A stretch of DNA of 16,608 nucleotides from Gemmatimonadota bacterium (GTDB lineage Bacteria > Gemmatimonadota > Gemmatimonadetes > Longimicrobiales > Gaopeijiaceae): the NCBI GenBank assembly GCA_018678395.1, contig JAHHMJ010000518.1:1-16608 (forward strand). Reading direction: 5' to 3'. The position numbers were made by a program, and so were the translations under genes. Below, piece after piece: positions 13,927-16,608 of the stretch. The notes beneath the pieces are model-generated. The model had not been told where the DNA came from and made no database searches. It saw only the letters and a program-made list of their open reading frames with translations. Positions within the stretch are counted from its first letter, which is position 1, and every line of letters starts with the position of its first letter.

Positions 13927-14543
13927 TGAACGTCGTCGTGGCCGCGATCGGCCTGGTGGTCACCGCGCCCCTGTTCCTGGTCATCGCGGCGCTCGTGAAG
14001 GGGACCTCGCGCGGACCTGTCTTCTACAGCCAGCCGCGCGTCGGGATCGACCGTCGACGGGGCCAGCCCACCCCCGAGCAGTCGGCGCGTCGCAAGCGCG
14101 ACTTCGGGGGATGCCTGTTCCGGATCTACAAGTTCCGGACGATGGTGCAGAATGCCGATGGCGCGCCGCAGGTCTGGGCGTCCGAAGACGACCCGCGCGT
14201 CACACCCGTCGGTCGGGTGCTGCGCCGGTACCGCCTCGACGAGCTCCCCCAGCTCTGGAACGTGCTGAAGGGAGACATGAACATCGTGGGCCCGCGGCCC
14301 GAACAGCCCGAGATCTTCGAGGATCTTCGGGATCAGGTGCGCGCCTACGAGCGTCGGCAGCGCGTCCTTCCGGGCATCACCGGCCTCGCCCAGGTCAGCC
14401 ATCACTACGATCGCAGCATCGACGACGTCCGCACCAAGGTGCGCTACGACCTCGAGTACATCCAGAAGCGGTCGTTGAGCGAAGACCTGCGGATCATGGC
14501 CCGGACGCTCCCGGTCATGGTCGGCAAGAAAGGGTCGATCTGA
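13878..14543 (+). CDS. Undecaprenyl-phosphate sugar-1-phosphate transferase (WcaJ/PglC type)
   Basis: This membrane enzyme starts repeat-unit synthesis by moving a sugar-1-phosphate from a nucleotide sugar to undecaprenyl phosphate. About 221 residues cover the minimal catalytic domain: a basic N-terminus, one hydrophobic (probably re-entrant) helix (VRLLNVVVAAIGLVVTAPLF), GPVFYSQPRVG, YKFRTM, RRYRLDELPQLWNVLKGDMN, VGPRPE and LPGITGLAQVS. The segment between GID and CLFRIYKF (RRRGQPTPEQSARRKRDFGG) looks longer and more basic than usual. The start is doubtful: GTG 13878 has AGGGG seven bases upstream, TTG 13776 would give 255 residues, and the best ribosome site belongs to an out-of-frame ATG at 13822. 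A terminator follows. The donor sugar cannot be told from sequence. Confidence 0.9.
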   Translation: MAVARRRRWNDRAVRLLNVVVAAIGLVVTAPLFLVIAALVKGTSRGPVFYSQPRVGIDRRRGQPTPEQSARRKRDFGGCLFRIYKFRTMVQNADGAPQVWASEDDPRVTPVGRVLRRYRLDELPQLWNVLKGDMNIVGPRPEQPEIFEDLRDQVRAYERRQRVLPGITGLAQVSHHYDRSIDDVRTKVRYDLEYIQKRSLSEDLRIMARTLPVMVGKKGSI

Positions 14544-14579
14544 CGGGACTCGATTCGCGTCGCCCGTCGGTCGAGGAGG

Positions 14580-14613
14580 CCCCTTCGGTGCTCAGGCACC
14601 GGAGGGGTCGTTT
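14580..14613 (+). terminator. Intrinsic terminator between convergent genes
   Basis: CCCCTTCGGTGC (14580-14591) pairs with GCACCGGAGGGG (14596-14607) around TCAG, a 12-bp stem with one T-G pair, followed by TCGTTT. It lies 36 bases after the sugar transferase stop and ends just before the stop of the facing GT2 gene, so it mainly terminates rightward transcription. Confidence 0.8.
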
Positions 14614-14616
14614 GCT

Positions 14617-15819
14617 TCAGGTCGAGAGCCGTCGGGTCGGCTCCCACACGGCCTGGCCTGCGCCCCGGAAGGCCCGCACCCACGCCCGCAGAATCGCGAT
14701 GTTGCCGAGTACCGCGAAGGCGCCGAGAGCGAGCAGCCCGGGAAGCGGCTTCTCCTCGGGGCGGCGCAGCGCGAGCCCGGCCAGGCCGAGCGCGAGCGCG
14801 AGGGCCGCGACCAGGCCGACGCCGACGGTCGTCCATCCCTGAGCCCCGGCGAGGGCGACCCCCCCGAGCCACAGAGCAACGGCGGCCACGGGGACCAGCC
14901 AGCGGCAGACCTTGTGGCTGAAGAGCATCCAGGCGAAGACCCCGTGGCGAAAGGGGTTCAGGAGGTGGCGTTTGTAGCCCAGCGTCTCCATCCCCCGCGT
15001 GATCGTCCGCACCTTGCGACGGTACTCCCGCGCCAGCGAGTGGGTGCGGGGCACGTAGCAGATCGCGTCGTTTACGGTCACCGCCCGGAAGCCGTGGTCG
15101 CGCGCGGTGAGCGCAGACGCGAAGTCCCGCGACAGATGTCCCGGCACGGGCGGGCGGTGCAGCTCGGACCGAATGGCATACAGTGAGCCGGACGCGCCGA
15201 CGATGCCCCCTCCGGCCCGGGTCTCGAGGTCGCGCAGCCACATCTCGTAGTTGACGTAGCGGGTCTCACCCGCATTCGCTTCGTCGCCCCGGTTCTCGAT
15301 GCTCACGTCGCGCCCCGAGGCGACGCCGACGGTGGGGTCGCCGAAATGCCGGACCAGAGCCTTGATCGCACCCGGCTCGAGCCGTATCGACGCGTCGGTG
15401 TTGACGATGATGTCGCCCTCGAGCGTGGGAGCGACCTCGTTCTCGGCCACCGTCTTGCCACCGCGCGCCTCCACCCGCCGCAGCTGAATGCCGCGATCGG
15501 CATAGCGCCGCACCACATCGTCGGTCCCGTCCGACGATGCGTCGGACACGATCACCCGCTCGATGCGGTCGGCGGGGTAATCGAGTTCGAGCAGCCCCTC
15601 GATCGTCTCCTCGATCTGGGCCACCTCGTTGTACGCCGGCACGGTGATGGTCACCGTAGGCCACTCGTCCGGGTCGCCCGGGTCGGACCCCCCGTCCCTG
15701 CGCAGACCCCTCACCGCACGCAGCAGCAGCGGATAGCCGAGGAATGTGTAGAGCGGCAGCAGGACGCCGAAGGCGACCAGCGACACGCCCGACACGAAGA
15801 GGAACGACTGGAGAGTCAT
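14617..15819 (-). CDS. Membrane GT2-family glycosyltransferase
   Basis: This 400-residue processive-type or EPS GT2 enzyme has an N-terminal membrane helix (about 5-30), a cytoplasmic GT-A domain and about three C-terminal hydrophobic helices (about 290-380). The GT-A domain shows VTVPAYNE, the first Asp in VSDASSDGT, the donor-site NTDAS (DxD-like), GASGSLYAIR, and the acceptor-site Asp in LSRDF. The later REYRRKVRTITRGMETL matches the Q/RxxRW-like segment of hyaluronan/cellulose-type synthases, but with a RKxRT form. The start is ATG 15819, which overlaps the preceding aminotransferase stop as ATGA, so translation is coupled. The substrate is unknown; candidates are hexosamines or the amino sugar made by the neighbouring aminotransferase (inference). 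Confidence 0.92.
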   Translation of the reverse strand: MTLQSFLFVSGVSLVAFGVLLPLYTFLGYPLLLRAVRGLRRDGGSDPGDPDEWPTVTITVPAYNEVAQIEETIEGLLELDYPADRIERVIVSDASSDGTDDVVRRYADRGIQLRRVEARGGKTVAENEVAPTLEGDIIVNTDASIRLEPGAIKALVRHFGDPTVGVASGRDVSIENRGDEANAGETRYVNYEMWLRDLETRAGGGIVGASGSLYAIRSELHRPPVPGHLSRDFASALTARDHGFRAVTVNDAICYVPRTHSLAREYRRKVRTITRGMETLGYKRHLLNPFRHGVFAWMLFSHKVCRWLVPVAAVALWLGGVALAGAQGWTTVGVGLVAALALALGLAGLALRRPEEKPLPGLLALGAFAVLGNIAILRAWVRAFRGAGQAVWEPTRRLST

Positions 15820-16608
15820 GGGCCCCGAGGGGACGGTGCGGGGGTGAGCCACGCCTGCAGCCGACGTCGGTCCGACGGCGACAGGCGGGAATGCGTGGGA
15901 AGGGTCAGGAGGCGCTCCGCGAGGACGTCGCTTCCGGGGGTAGGCTCGGCACTCGCCAGCAGGCCCTTGAGCGGCTCCAGGCGCCCGAGCGAGCGCGGGT
16001 AGCTGGGCAGGACGCCCAGGAGACGACCGGCGTCGCGATCGGCCGCCCCGCGATCCAGAACCGGGAACCGCAGGTAGCCCGGATCGACGTCTCGGGCCAC
16101 CCGTATCGGCTGCACGTCCGCCTCCGGCGTCGCCTCGAGGTGGGCGCGCAGTCGCGCCGCGGACGCGCGGCGATGCTCCGCCTCTCGATCGGCGTCCGGG
16201 GCCGAGGCCAGCAGGACGGCGGCGGCCCCGAGCCCGAGCGCCTCCAGCGGACGGGGCGGGTGGTACCGGGTCTCTCCGAGTCCCAGGGCGGGGATCCGAG
16301 CCGGCACGCCGTAGAGCGAAGGTCGCCCGAGTGCCCACTGCGCCACACCTCGCAGTGCCGCCCCGGCCGACTCGCCGGCGCCGGCGGGCGCCTCGGTGAG
16401 GTGCGCCGGGGATCTCCGCGCCCGATCCCGCATGCGCTCGCTCGACAGGATCAGGGCCCCTCCCGAGAGGCCCGTCCACCCCTTCCCTCGCCCGAATGAC
16501 AGCACCGTGACCTCGGCAGCGCTGTCGATGGAATTCGGCCCGAACCGGGCCCCGTGCGCCTGGGCGGCGTCGTGGATCAGGACCGGGCCGTCCGGCGCGC
16601 CCACGCCC
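15816..16608 (-). CDS. DegT/DnrJ/EryC1-type PLP aminotransferase, N-terminus outside the window
   Basis: The visible 264 or so codons run from the window edge to a TGA at 15818-15816. IHDAAQAHGA is the family segment with the PLP-contacting Asp and Gln, and SFGRGKGWTGLSGGAL carries the Schiff-base Lys followed by the glycine-rich turn. The C-terminal LPTHSRLSPSDRRRL matches the family's LPxHPxLTxxD ending. These enzymes aminate keto-sugars (nucleotide-linked) for EPS or O-antigen. The Lys-to-Gly-Gly segment is shorter than the usual KxLxxGEGG, and the mid-region is rich in Ala, Arg and Pro, so this is a divergent member. About 100-150 N-terminal residues are missing because the window ends, not because of truncation in the genome. 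It is coupled to the GT2 gene by a 4-base overlap. Confidence 0.82.
   Translation of the reverse strand, partial: GVGAPDGPVLIHDAAQAHGARFGPNSIDSAAEVTVLSFGRGKGWTGLSGGALILSSERMRDRARRSPAHLTEAPAGAGESAGAALRGVAQWALGRPSLYGVPARIPALGLGETRYHPPRPLEALGLGAAAVLLASAPDADREAEHRRASAARLRAHLEATPEADVQPIRVARDVDPGYLRFPVLDRGAADRDAGRLLGVLPSYPRSLGRLEPLKGLLASAEPTPGSDVLAERLLTLPTHSRLSPSDRRRLQAWLTPAPSPRGP

Noticed and set aside
14617..16479. 620-residue version of the GT2 protein
   Set aside because: The upstream 220 residues overlap the aminotransferase in another frame; ATG 15819 overlaps that gene's stop as ATGA and begins a normal membrane helix.
1..16608. tRNA, rRNA, insertion sequence or phage genes
   Set aside because: I saw no cloverleaf-like segment, transposase or integrase motif, or flanking inverted repeats of an element.

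Overview
This GC-rich window (clearly above 60% G+C, with several GTG, TTG and possibly CTG starts) comes from a diderm bacterium. The evidence is an OmpA-type lipoprotein, a Wza-like outer-membrane export protein and a Wzc-type co-polymerase with a fused tyrosine kinase. The gene style resembles Gemmatimonadota or a related high-GC phylum, but that is inference only. Most of the window is one exopolysaccharide (EPS)/capsule locus. No Wzx flippase or Wzy polymerase is visible, so the locus probably continues beyond 16608.

Layout. 1-2130 (+): an OmpA-like lipoprotein, a strong terminator and a GT4 glycosyltransferase. 2143-3605 (-): a Tat-exported metallo-beta-lactamase-fold hydrolase overlapping a small NTF2/SnoaL-like gene. 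3790-4185 (+): a small unknown secreted protein or lipoprotein. 4260-8143 (-): an apparent operon of glmS (glucosamine-6-phosphate synthase), a Wza-like exporter and a protein that is clearly glycerate-2-kinase-like (GckA/MOFRL) but has lost its catalytic motifs. 8351-9367 (+): a receiver-GGDEF protein in which both signature sites are degenerate. 9364-11790 (-): Wzc-like BY-kinase. 12054-13523 (+): an intact NtrC-type sigma-54 activator. 13878-14543 (+): initiating undecaprenyl-phosphate sugar-1-phosphate transferase. 14617-16608 (-): a membrane GT2 and, upstream of it, a DegT/DnrJ aminotransferase cut by the window end.

How it may work together. GlmS supplies amino sugar precursors. The DegT-like enzyme may make an amino or dideoxy sugar. 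The initiating transferase loads the lipid carrier, GT4 and GT2 extend the unit, and Wzc and Wza polymerise and export it. The intact sigma-54 activator sits between the wzc-like and sugar-transferase genes. Both of those genes are preceded by good GG-N10-GC sigma-54 promoter matches with a TTGCT -12 element, each with an inverted repeat upstream. A third match lies before the OmpA-like gene. This suggests a local sigma-54 EPS regulon.

Most notable oddities: two catalytically degenerate proteins (the glycerate-kinase-like protein and the REC-GGDEF protein) inside an EPS locus; a 32-bp dyad with repeated CGACCGT half-sites in the glmS/REC-GGDEF intergenic region; a good ATG and Shine-Dalgarno out of frame with the sugar transferase, separated from it by a G6 tract; and two unrelated tandem repeats that each duplicate a stop-codon region.
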